Positions 25,665-36,292 of a DNA stretch of 64,000 nt are shown here, piece by piece. Positions within the stretch are counted from its first letter, which is position 1; each line of letters opens with the position of its first letter. This DNA is from Lepidonotus clava. Lineage: Eukaryota > Annelida > Polychaeta > Phyllodocida > Polynoidae. Position numbers and translations under genes: made by a program. The stretch lies in the NCBI GenBank assembly GCA_936440205.1, contig OW387145.1, positions 29,701,075-29,765,074 of the forward strand. The letters run 5' to 3'. The notes under the pieces are model-generated. The model had not been told where the DNA came from. It did no database searches and worked only from the letters and a program-made list of their open reading frames with translations.

Positions 25665-26975
25665 AAATTTTAATATAAAACAGCAGAAAACATCACATTT
25701 TTTTCACTTCTATGCATTGTGTTGGTACTCTTACATAGCTTAGTTGTTCATATGTTGTCGACCGACAGCTTCTCATAGTGTTCGCTTGAAGTCAGAATTA
25801 TTGGTGGGAAGATAGAAGCAAAACCTTAGGCAGAGTGATATTAAGGAACATGTCCAATCTAACCTAGCATTAGTCTTTTAAAAATGTTCTGGTCTAGGAA
25901 GGGTCCTTGAAAACAGAAATATAGCCTTTGATTGATTATTTCATGGGCAAACACATTGAATAGAGCCTTCTCTGAAACTTATCTCATGGTAATGTATTGG
26001 CAACTTCCTGTAACAGAGAAGCATCCAATTCACGGTGGTCTGATTGGAACTGAGACTGAAGATATGTCAGTGTATACCCTGTTTTTCACCCTAGCAAAGA
26101 ATCTATCTAAAGATAAGCTTGGCATTCATAGGAGGTTAAGTTTGGGGAAAAAGCAGTGTCTCCAAAAGATTGTCTACCGCAAATTGAATATTTTTTGGGA
26201 TTCTAATTTATAGGTCGGAGCCTAGATAGCCCTTTCTTGACACTGTTGTATTTTGCACAGGTCCTTGCTGATTGGTAGAATGGCTCACACTAACCTTATG
26301 AGCCCCACCTGGCGACGGGAGCACTTTAACCTGCTCCTGCTCTGTGTAACTAACACATGAGCTGCTCTCTGGGTGCTGACCCTCAGCAATAAGGACCCTG
26401 AGCAACTCGCCTATCTATACACATGGGTCTAGGTTGGAATCAGTCCCTTATACCTAATCGTATGTGAAGAGTGAGCCTTACTCTGAACTGATGCTTAGTA
26501 GCTAGCCAAAAGTAGTAGATTCTGTGTGCATTTAGTTCTGGGCTGGGGAGGAAGCAGGGTAAATGAGATTCACTACTTCTCTGATGATATTAAAGCATGA
26601 TAAGCAGTACATACCAACATATACACATGTAAGACTTCCCTCCACCCACAGACCCTCTCAACTGGGGTTTAATAAGGGGCCAGGTGACAGCATCCGCTAT
26701 TATCATCATTAGTAAAGTTAACGGGGAAGTGGATTGGAGGAGTCGCACTAACTTTGGGACCAGTCTTCGAGATGCGACCATTTCTCTTCAACCTCCGTTT
26801 CATTATGCAAACCGGCTGCAAAGCGCAGGCACTGCAAAGCGCAGGTGCAAAGCTTCAAGCAATCGACTTACTTTGCAGGCCCAGAATGTGTGCTGAGAGG
26901 TCTAACAGCTGTAGTACGCCACTCTCCCATCCCATTAGTCTAATAAAAGAGCCAGGGGCAGAGGGGGAATATTGC

Positions 26976-27144
26976 TATGTACATTGCCTAGATGGATCGC
27001 CATAGTAAAGCAAACACAATGTCGATTTCTCTTTTTAACCTTTCATACATCGCACTCAGACTGTAGCTACGTTTTATGTACAGGACTGGAAGGTCGATGA
27101 AAACATTTTTTTTCTGTTCGTTGTTTTTTTTATATTTATATACA
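26976..27144 (-). promoter_or_regulatory. Cluster of three Pumilio-type elements
   Basis: Within 170 bp the minus strand carries TGTACATA (26983-26976), TGTACATA (27082-27075) and TGTATATA (27144-27137), each matching UGUANAUA. Close spacing of such elements in a 3' UTR is typical of PUF-regulated mRNAs. The region is AT-rich, so some matches are expected by chance. Confidence 0.35.
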
Positions 27145-27516
27145 GCAAGACCAGTCGCAATCCAGGTCACCTGATAGATGTTAAAAACTGTTATTATTAT
27201 AGACAACATCAGTAATGACAACAGACCTAAGCAGAGAAAAAGTAGGGGGCGAGACTTCTTTTTACACTTCTTTGTCCAGTTTTTTAAGTCTCCATGTACC
27301 TTGCCCCCACACACCACCCTTTTATACACACAAACTGGTATATTAATCGTTAAGAACCTATCTACCTTTGCTACAGGCATCCCGGCGATGCTTGATGGCG
27401 TAGTGAGCGACTTCAGACACCTGGTGCGTATGCTGCAATTGGTGCAGCAGCCGTTTTCTAACCTTCACATGAAGAATAATTAGTACACGTTTACGATGAT
27501 AATCCAGTCTACGCGC

Positions 27517-27557
27517 TGGTACTGCTGCTGTTGCTGACGCCGTTGCTGCTGCTGCTA
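27517..27557. repeat. CTG-rich trinucleotide tract
   Basis: Interrupted CTG/TTG units (TGCTGCTGTTGCTGACGCCG then TTGCTGCTGCTGCTA) inside the presumed 3' UTR. On the transcript strand it reads CAG/CAA. Open frames across it are repeat artefacts. Confidence 0.8.
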
Positions 27558-28171
27558 CGTTATCCAAAAGCAGAGAAGAGATGACTATCCTGCATGAAGC
27601 TTATACTCCTATCACATGGGTTCTTCTTTAGAGGAGATGGGAGGCCCCCATATAATCCTTGTTTTTCTACTTGAGAGTCTAAGTCCCCACTAGCACAAAG
27701 TTTTGTTTTCTAATCAGCTTCAATCATATCTGTTATCTGCGCACCGCAGGCTTGTAGTATCACCGTCCTGGGCGGCAAATATCCAGCAAGGCTTCTCAAG
27801 CCACTGGCAATGGCACGGTCATTTCGCACTGGAACTTTTATCAAGAAAATGCTAAGCATTTACGATCCTCACGAAGCCAAGAGGCTAACATTGGTTATTT
27901 TACATACTCCACAGTGCTCCATTTGTATGGCTGTAGAATGGTGTATGGCATGTTAACATTATTCCACTTTTTTCCCTTTTTTTAATCATTGTTTGCAAAT
28001 CAGCGCAATCGTGTTATTTCATGACATTAGTATGACGTCGTGTTGGCTCAGTGACGCTTGTACTAGTTATTACGCAGGCAGCAATCTAATTATGGCAAGG
28101 TCTGGTGGTAAATGTCTGGCTCGCCATTGTGGTTCAGATTCTCGCCGCTAGAGGCTGACATGACCCCCCCT

Positions 28172-28660
28172 TCACCTGATGTTAAGGTAAGGTAGCCACT
28201 TTTTACCTGGTGCTAAGGTTCAACTTCAGCCTTTTCACATGGTGCTAAGGTGCGGACGCCCCTCATTCACTGGGTGCTAAGGTGCTGACGCCCCTCACTC
28301 ACCTGGTGCTAAGGTGCAGTCACCCCTCATTCACCTGGTGCTAAGGTGCAGTAGCCCCTCAATCACCTGGTGCTAAGGTGCAGTAGCCCCTCATTCACCA
28401 GGTACTAACATTTTTTTTTACCTGGTGCTAAGGTGCAGTTGTCCCCTTTTCACCTGGTGCTAAGGTGTACTAATGACCTTTTCGCCTGGTGCTAAGGTGC
28501 AGTAGCCCCTCATTCACCTGGTGCTAAGGTGCAGTAACCCCTCATTCACCTGGTACTAAGGTGCCACTGCTCCTCATTCACCTGGTGCTAAGGTGCAGTT
28601 ACTCTTCATTCACCTGGTGCTAAGGTGCAGTAACTCCTCATTCACCTGGTGCTAAGGTAT
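28172..28660. repeat. 32-bp minisatellite, about 15-16 units, of the CACCTGGTGCTAAGGTG type
   Basis: Units of 32 bp begin CCTGGTGCTAAGGTGCAGT and end in CCCCTCATTCA. Most keep CACCTGGTGCTAAGGTG and differ mainly in the 8-10 bp that follow. One unit near 28400-28422 is shortened and T-rich; the first two and the last are degenerate. The 17-bp core has self-complementary ends (CACCT and AGGTG), so each unit can fold into a small stem-loop on either strand, and each holds a CACCTG E-box. The array lies inside the presumed 3' UTR about 0.9 kb after the MXD stop. Confidence 0.95.
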
Positions 28661-29196
28661 AATGGCTATAGTCAGTGGTGACAGCGGTGTAAGAATTATC
28701 ACATGACAATCAACTCACATCTGCTCAAGTAATTGCTTCCTCTCCCCTCCAAAAATAGACATCAATGTACGGTTCTCAAAGCTGCCTTTTGTTTCTTCTT
28801 GGAAATTGAACATTCACTTATACTGCATTCGATTAGTTATAGACTTCTTTACAATATCTCATCCATATGGTCACATAATTTACATATCTAACTACGTATC
28901 ACTATTCTGGACCTAGAGGAACTTTGTACAAGTTCATTAATCATTTTCCTGTTTTTTTGTACATTTTTCAGTTTTTTGTGTTTTTTTATAATACAGCCAG
29001 CATTTGTAATGCAGGCTAATTATTACTGACGCGTTCGGCATACTATCCGCCATCCTCCGACTACACAAAGCATACCTTAAAACTTCCAAATATTAAATCA
29101 AACCTGTACTTTTTGTGGTAGTTTTCCCATACACGTTTTGACAAAAACTTAACCAATTTCGTTTCTCACTCAATAAAGGCTAAGCAGCGATGCTGG

Positions 29197-29595
29197 TCAC
29201 GTGTGGGAAAACCAACTCTGGGACCCCAAGTGCACCGCGCTGACGGTCGGAGTCGCTGCAGTGCACTCTTGTTGACACTCCCAACACAAAGTGGACGATT
29301 TGAAAAGTAATATCATTTCTTGTTGTTTAACCAAAAGAAGTATGTGTATCATCAGTATTCCCACCACTGGCAGTCCACTCTCCAACCCCCAGTCTCCAAC
29401 CTCCTCCTGCTGCTCCTCCAGGGTCTTGTTGTTACCTCCTCCAGTAGTGGTGGCCTTGTGGTCATAGCTGTAGTAGTAGTAGTAGTCCGCGGTAAAGGTA
29501 ATAATAATAAACTGTTCAATTTGCATATTAGCTTGTGCAACGTCTTGGGCGCGGGCGGGTGGCGGGTAGGGCCTCGCCGCGCAGGTCTTTGCGTT
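29197..29595 (-). other. Open frame continuing from the MXD stop (possible readthrough extension)
   Basis: Starting directly after the TGA at 29598-29596, the same frame has no stop for 132 codons and ends at TGA 29199-29197. The translation has a proline-rich start, a run of five tyrosines followed by SYDHK, a Glu/Gln-rich part (KTLEEQQEEV) and a hydrophobic stretch (VVGILMIHILLLV). It resembles no domain I know. The stop context is TGA-A, not the strong TGA-CTA readthrough context. Two copies of the dispersed TGGAGGAG motif lie inside it. It may simply be a 3' UTR segment kept open by its composition; vertebrate MXDs end where the TGA stands. Confidence 0.25.
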
Positions 29596-29726
29596 TCATA
29601 CGGTGTCGGCCAAGGTGAGTCGGCGGGTGGTAATGGTACAGCCGCCGTCACTGGAGTTGGACTGCACGCTGCTATGGTCATCGGTATCACTTGTGCTGCT
29701 AACATACCCCAGGACGTCGATTTCAT
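29596..29726 (-). CDS. mxd: MXD/MAD family terminal coding exon: acidic C-terminal tail and stop
   Basis: Seen on the minus strand: a CTTTTTGCAG acceptor (AG at 29728-29727), then two bases that complete an Asp codon with the G left by the exon ending at 62731. The frame continues 42 codons to TGA at 29598-29596. It reads DEIDV, then STSDTDDHSS, then SDGG and RRLTLAD. These align in order with the vertebrate MXD tail (EEIEVDVE; SDIDDHSSLPS; SDEGYSS; KRIKLQD in MXD1), and the number of residues after DDHSS (23) is close to the family's usual length. The splice therefore falls just before the D/E-E-I-D/E-V motif, where the MXI1 coding sequence is also, as I recall, interrupted. The exon is too short and lacks a start codon, so a length-filtered ORF search misses it and reports a different frame over the same bases. 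The same frame is open for 133 more codons past the stop (separate entry). Confidence 0.92.
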
Positions 29727-30367
29727 CTGCAAAAAGCAATCAAATGGATATGGTCAATGAAGGGCTTTGGTTATGGGAGTTTTTGGTCACGGCTTGAAAA
29801 GTGAGGCCGGTTGCCGATGTATGCATCATAGAATTTTCAAGTGCCACCGGCTCATAATTTCTTCTTTTTCTTTTTTAAATATCGCTCTGCATGTGACACA
29901 ATAAACACTTTAGAATTAATCTTTTCATCTAAATAACACATTTGAATTGTGTGTTTCCACAACAACAATTGGATTTTAAATTCATAACTGTGATACTATG
30001 ATTCAAGTTGCTTGCAACTCGTAGCATAAATAACATATATATTCTATTTAGCAATGATAAAACATTATTCGGCATAAGAAAATTCAAAAGCCGTCGCCTT
30101 TCAACGTCCAACCTTGTCTCGCAGCACAACAGAACCAGTTTAAACTCAGAACCTTTTTCAACTCACAGAACAAGCTTTACTCGCAGACATATCCTCATAT
30201 TTAAGCAGAACAGATCGAAGTCCCTCTAGTAGCAATGCAAGATGCATTAGTTCTTGGTTTAGTCGTGTACCTTAGACGGGCAAAATACTTGACCATGAAG
30301 CCCTGAGAGGTTTTATGGTGACAGATGGGCGGTCATGTTTGACCCCTACTGAGGGGAGGGGCCGGCC

Positions 30368-30454
30368 AGCTGACTTGGGACTGACCCTCAGCTGACTTGG
30401 GGCTGACCCTCAGCTGACTTGGGGCTGACCCTCAGCTGATTTGGGGCTGACCCT
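30368..30454. repeat. 22-bp tandem repeat, four units
   Basis: The unit is CAGCTGACTTGGGGCTGACC plus CT; four copies are nearly identical with single-base changes. Each carries a CAGCTG E-box core. It lies about 0.65 kb inside the intron's 3' end. Confidence 0.95.
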
Positions 30455-33336
30455 AGGGCCAGGCTGCTGCTAAGGGGATTAGCTACAACCACTGATGTAC
30501 AGGAGGGAGTCCTCCAGCACACACAAAAAACATAATAGAAGAAAAACTGGTAATCTCCTTACGGAAAGGGGGTTGTATTAAACCTTGGATATATGGGACA
30601 GATGGAGCCGGCTGGTTCCGGCCTCATTGATGGCCAGATGTAGTTTGTTGGTCATACTCGCCAGGAACCATCCTTATTCCTATTTCAAGTGTTGGTGAGA
30701 GTGGGTGTCGAGGCGACATGGGGTAGGATATGGGGCGGTGGGGGCGGACTGGGGATCAGCAGTGGAGGGGAGATGGAATAGGCAAGAAGGGGGATGGTAA
30801 AATCAATAGAGGGATGAGGTGTTGGAGGGGTGAGTGTGTCTCAGCCTTCTGGAGCACTCAGCTCCTCCAGTACAATGTGGGAAAGAGGGCCGAGTGACAA
30901 GGGTTATAGATTCGTCTACTCTACTGCTACAGGGGCCTCGTAAACTTACAGGATAGGGCTATGTACATTTACACAGTCCCCACCACGGCCCGCCTCCCTC
31001 CCTCCCCCCTTCTCTTACAGCTATAACATATAGCCAAGGAGAGCTGCTAGGGGTATAGAGTGGAGAAAGTTTGGTCTACACGTTGTATGTTGTTTTGTTC
31101 GGATTCTAAAAAAAGTTGGGATTTAAAAAAAGGACAAGGGTCGGCCAAGTTGATGGCGTGGGACCAATAAACCGCAGGATCATGTGAATCCTGCTAAATA
31201 TACCTCATGCTGCAGTCGCCATGTGTCGGCAAAGATAAACAACTTTCCTATACCAACTACAGACAAAAAAACAGCCTCATCATATGGTCGGGAAAAAATA
31301 AAAGCAAAAGAAGGTCACACATACAAACAGGAGGCTTGTATAGCGGGCCCGGTGTACGTGGAACCGACTGGTACCTTGCAGCGCTACACGAAATGTAGAA
31401 TGAACAACACTGCCCTGTGCAAATTAACTAAAGCTGGTTTCTGCTTTTCCTTTACTTCTGTTGTTTGTATTTCATTTTTGCACCCATTTTATGTGGATTC
31501 CTCCATATTTGCTGGGCAACAGGAGATGGTAGTGGTTATGGGAAATGATGATTTTGGTTCTCACAGCACGTCATGGTTGATTAATCATGCCAAAGGATGT
31601 TACCCAGTCAGTCTATCTGACCCAGGAGACTAAATACATGCAGATTTTTTTCCACGAAGATTTTTTTCCACGATCATCACCCATATCTATCCTCCAGTTC
31701 CTACTCTACCTACCCCCTGCCTTAGTGACGGCTATATGTAAACCCTGGAGGAGGCCCTCCTACCTGGACAACGTGGCTCTCGGCATATGGGCCGTGAAAG
31801 TGGGACCTGGCCTGATAGATTGATGATGTATTCATGTATATATAGCCCATACCTACCAACATTATACATGCACTTACAATACCCCAAAGCATATATATCA
31901 TCGGTTTCCGTGAATCTGTATAATAGCAGAAACATAAACATAGATAATAGTTGGCAATCATACTGTCTCTCCGCCTATTTAGAAACGTTTAAGAACTCCT
32001 AACCTTTTATTTTCCAAAAAGGCTCTCCCCCCCCCCCCCCGCAAACAATGCATATTTCTGTTGGAAAATAGTCTGAGGCTTGTATGCATGTGATTTATCG
32101 ATGATTGTTTGCTACCTTCTTTTCCCATCAATCCTTGATAGAATCTTGACGTGGATTAATTGTGACGATAAAACAATATGGTGGTATTGGGTCCGATCCC
32201 TGTTCATGCCATTACCAACCGACGCTCTCCTCTGACTGGTACAAATCTTTTCTTCCACCTAAGCCCCCCACTCACCCCAATCTGTGTCACAACCACAGAA
32301 CAATGGAGGCTCTCTGCAGTCTTGACCCTGGAGGTCCCGCAGGCCACCCAGGAGGTCAGGAGAAAGGTATGGAGCCTGGGGTCAAGGGTCAGAAGTCAGG
32401 TTTGTGGGTGGGCCATGGTGGACCCTGGAGCAGACATGGCAGGTACTGGACGTATATTTTGTGGGTTTTTCTTTTGGTGTTTTGTTCAATTTATGTCTAT
32501 ATGAATCGTGAGACGTGGCAAGGTGTGCTTGCTCCTTTAAACGACTGCACGTGAAAAAAGTAAACGTATATAAATAATTGATTAAATATGCTGGGGGGGG
32601 GGGGGGGGTCAGAGGTGACTGAAGTTGTACCTGTCTGTATCTGAGAGTCTCATGAATATAGCTGTATATTCATTACCTGATGTATAATGTATTATACACG
32701 AGGCTGTTAACAGGGGACCCGTGTAATGGGAGAGGTAAACGGGCCGAGCGGGCACACCTGATATGGCAGGTCTTCAATAACCGTTATTAACATTATAGAG
32801 CCACGTGGCACGCGTTTCTCATACATGCAACCAGACATGGAAATGAGACACTCAAAAACAACGAAATGAAACTCAAGTACAACGTAGAAAATGTGTCACT
32901 TTTTTTTCATATTTTCCATTTCCATTTCTTTGGAGTGAGTGTCAGTGACAGGGCTACCCTGGGACGTCTCTGCTGCGCACTGGAGGTTTTGAATAACTTC
33001 TTTTTTAATCTCGATGCGGATCACTGTGTTTCTTTGATGTCTTTCAATGCTCGCGATACCTGATACTCGTCTTGTAGGTCACTATCAGATACTATGATCA
33101 TCTCCAGTGGAGATCCAGCCTCTACCTCTGTCCGATATAGTGAGTCAACACAATTCCCTCCAGGCGTCCTCCACGGTCTAGGGAGGGGTTATCAGCCGGC
33201 CGGCCATGCCTCCAGGCGGGAGGCGCGTGTCCCACTGATAAGCCGAGATAACCAGCTCGCCTTGATCCCCACCACCACGCCCTATCTGCTCAGTCAATGA
33301 GCAACTCCTCCTGGGTTGGAGCAACCCCACCAAAGA
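30455..33336. other. Intron sequence without genes
   Basis: Contains C14 (about 32026) and G17 (about 32592) runs, scattered TGGAGG motifs (30864, 31744, 32328) and a 149-codon plus frame (31184-31633) with no recognisable domain. Confidence 0.5.
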
Positions 33337-33642
33337 CAGGGGTTCCAACCGAAACTCGATTTTCAAATTCCCTGTGTTTTCCCTGAGATTTCCCTGTCCT
33401 GCGGCAATTTTTGTGTCATATCCAGTATGTTGTTCAATTTTAAAAGCCTCTGTGTGCAGAAAAAATTTGGACAACCCAACAACAAAAAATCGAATCCCTA
33501 TTATCTTGAGAATCAGGAATTTCAGAACCTGGCAAAATGAAATTCCCTGTGTTTTGGCAAATTTTGCAAATTCCTTGTGTTTTCCCTGTCAGGGAATTTT
33601 TTTTGCCATTTTCCCTGTTTTCCTTGTGTGGTTGGTACCCTG
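33337..33642. mobile_element. MITE with CAGGGGTTCCAACC/GGTTGGTACCCTG ends (hAT-like)
   Basis: The 306-bp element opens CAGGGGTTCCAACC and closes GGTTGGTACCCTG, with the 5-bp duplication AAAGA on both sides (33332-33336, 33643-33647). The subterminal regions repeat AAATTCCCTGTGTTTTCCCTG and its inverse TCAGGGAATTTTT, the usual dense subterminal repeats of hAT-type MITEs. No coding capacity remains. Confidence 0.85.
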
Positions 33643-35127
33643 AAAGACCTGCACCACCCAGGAGGAACCACCACCAGAACCACCGCCACCCCCACCGCAG
33701 AGGGGTACTGGAGGCGGCTGCAGCAATCAATGCATGGCGCTAATCATTAGTCGGCGCCAATAATTACCCTGGAGGAGGTGTCTTCTTACTCCACTGGGGG
33801 ATCCGGACAAATCAGATCCTCCACTCATCTACCCCTCCACCCACGCAAAGTAACAAACGCCCACACAACACGATGTCTTTTTTAAAACGATAAATTACGT
33901 TTTTATCGAGAGAAAAAAAGGAAAATTGTGTTTTATTACATGTAATTTCAAAATCCAATATCCGGCACATTTTCAGAAGTGTCCGCTCCTTTTCTACCTG
34001 TCATTAATCCACCAATAATGTCTACCCTAAAACACTTCCAATGGAAAACTGGGAAAGTATATAATTAAATACCTTTCTTATCAAACAAGCCGCATCATAG
34101 TTGCGTCATTGTTATTGGGTTTCACCTCCAACTACACCAACAATTACATTTTTTTGTAATTAGAAAGTTTTTCCTAATGTTATTTTTTTGGTTCTCCTGG
34201 CGACAGAGGCCAAATGAGAATCTCAGCTGATATTGGTTATTGGCAATTCGGGTAATGAAGGCTGTCGCTGTTATCACATGGACGTGTTTCGTATCAGATG
34301 AACCGGGATACCGGCAACCACACTCCCTTTTTTATATATTTTTTAATTCATTATTTTTCATTTTAGAACTGTTTACGTTATTATTTTTGCTACCAGGGTG
34401 TTGGTGGGTACCCCAAGGTACGGATAAACGCCACTGGTAACCTTAACCCCTAGGGGGTCCATTAATGCCAGATAAATCCCATTTTGAGGATTTATTCTCC
34501 GACCGACATAAAATATGAAAACGCACCAGAAGTGAACCCGGCCCCCACTGATGGAGCCAGCATGGCGCCATGGTGTATAATACATACACGGTGTGCGCCT
34601 CATAATGGGGCACTATAACAGTACAATTTGGTTCACACTGTAAACGTAGTCAAACTGTGACGCCACAGGAGCCCGTCCCCTGCTACGACTACACTAAGAG
34701 TGTACCCCAACCACAATGGATCCACCCCATGGGGTAGCGCGCTGGTAATTAAATCGACGTCAAATGAATTTCCCACCGGCCTATCTCATATTTATTAATA
34801 TGGAGCCCGCGGGACGAAAAGGGCAATTATCTCATTTCTCCCCAAAGATACACTTGGTTGGTGTTATACAGAGAGGCTGTGTTTGTGTCTATGTAAACGT
34901 ATGAGTAATATTTTCTGTATGTGTTCTTTGGAAACTTCGGAAAATACGTCATTGGGGTGATAATTTTTTTTTGTCTCTCGTATATATGTATGGCTTATTG
35001 GTGTAATACAGAGGCAGACTGTTGGTGTATAAAAGTATATGCACATTACAACAAGACTGCATGTGTGCCTTGGTGACTCAAATACATTTGAGAAACAACA
35101 GGACTGTACTGTCCCTGTGGCTGGCCC

Positions 35128-35210
35128 TCCATGACCCAACCCACCCCCTTATGACCCACCCAACCCCCTATGACCCACCCACCCAACCCTCATGACCCCA
35201 CCACACAAGG
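35128..35210. repeat. ATGACCCACCCAACCC-type low-complexity repeat
   Basis: Five degenerate units of 14-20 bp with the core TATGACCCACCCA. C-rich on the plus strand. Confidence 0.75.
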
Positions 35211-36265
35211 CCCCCACTACCTACAGTACACGTGCTATATTATACTAACACACAGTGCACTTAACCCGTCAACGTGACATGGTACATGCGGATACACACT
35301 GACCCGCCACTCCACCAACAAAATCCCTCGGAAATCCTTCAAGAGAGACAGATAGACAGGCCCTATAGGCCGTCCCCGGCCCATCGCCGAGGCCGTATTT
35401 TGTGTCTGGAGTGGCCTTGAGGAGTTGCATTACGCGCACACCTGGGGTGTATAAAGTGAACCGAGGAAACCGAAGTTGTCAATAGACATTGTCAGTTTTG
35501 ACAAAGAGTACATCGACGGAACTACCTCTAGGAATTTTAGAAGGGTTGGTGGGTACAAACAGATTTTGGCTACAATTGGGTCGGATTTTTTCCCCTACCT
35601 TTTTTTCCTCTTTTTTTTAAGGGAGGGGGGGGAGGGGTGGAGGGGAGTGGGGAGGGGGGAGGGGGTCTCTGCTTGTTTTAGTCATGTCATCCAACTATTT
35701 TCTGAACTATTTAAGCTAGTGGTACAGATCTAAACCGGTATTCCTATACCTATATGCCCATATACCTACGCATAAGATAGATAAGATAGTATTGTTAAAA
35801 TATAAAGATAAGCAACCTTTGCGAGCTGAACTCAGTCTTACCGAAAATAGTTTATATAGTTAGAGACCCCCATCCATCTAAAAAACACCAGATGAACTCA
35901 GGCGCATTAAGGTAGAGATAATAGGGTTGTGTTGTGTTGGGGAGTGGGGTAAATCTCCACCAGAGAACACGCGACGGGTCCGGGCACGTGAGCAGGTCTA
36001 TATAGAGAGTGAGTGACTCGTGAGTCGTGGTGAGTTAATGAGGGGGCCACCACGGCTGACATCACAATCATCATGTGACATGATGAAACCCTGGGCCTCC
36101 CCCAAACCCTCCCAAACCCGACCCCTAAACCCACACGTTACATCCAATATTTCCTACCACGCAATGCTAACCCCGATTCATTTCCTATGAAGTCTCTGTC
36201 ATGGTTACACTTCACCAAGGATTCAGTATCATATTCACAGATGAATAGTCATCCTTATCAACAAG

Positions 36266-36292
36266 TATACATATATATATATATATATATAC
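36266..36292. repeat. (AT)n microsatellite
   Basis: About twelve AT steps starting after CAAGTATAC. Confidence 0.9.

Larger units (their letters stand above)
19985..29595 (-). other. mxd: Probable long 3' UTR of the MXD gene (about 9.6 kb)
   Basis: Inference from continuity. Downstream of the MXD stop the minus strand runs about 9.6 kb without a recognisable coding exon or MITE, until a well-formed polyadenylation site near 20010. The stretch is less G/C-run-rich than the intron, carries seven Pumilio-type TGTANATA elements in the sense orientation and none seen in the other, and nearly lacks the dispersed TGGAGG motif except close to the stop and at 23455. Part of it could instead be intergenic if an earlier poly(A) site is used (AATAAA on the minus strand at 20629-20624 is the only other one I found). 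RNA-seq coverage would settle the true end. Confidence 0.55.

Noticed and set aside
29352-29732. 126-codon minus-strand frame over the MXD terminal exon
   Set aside because: It is out of phase with the upstream exon; the MXD tail is in another frame of the same bases.
31184-31633. 149-codon plus-strand frame
   Set aside because: Longest clean frame in the intron, but no domain, no homologue I recognise and no splice partners; compatible with chance in 64 kb.
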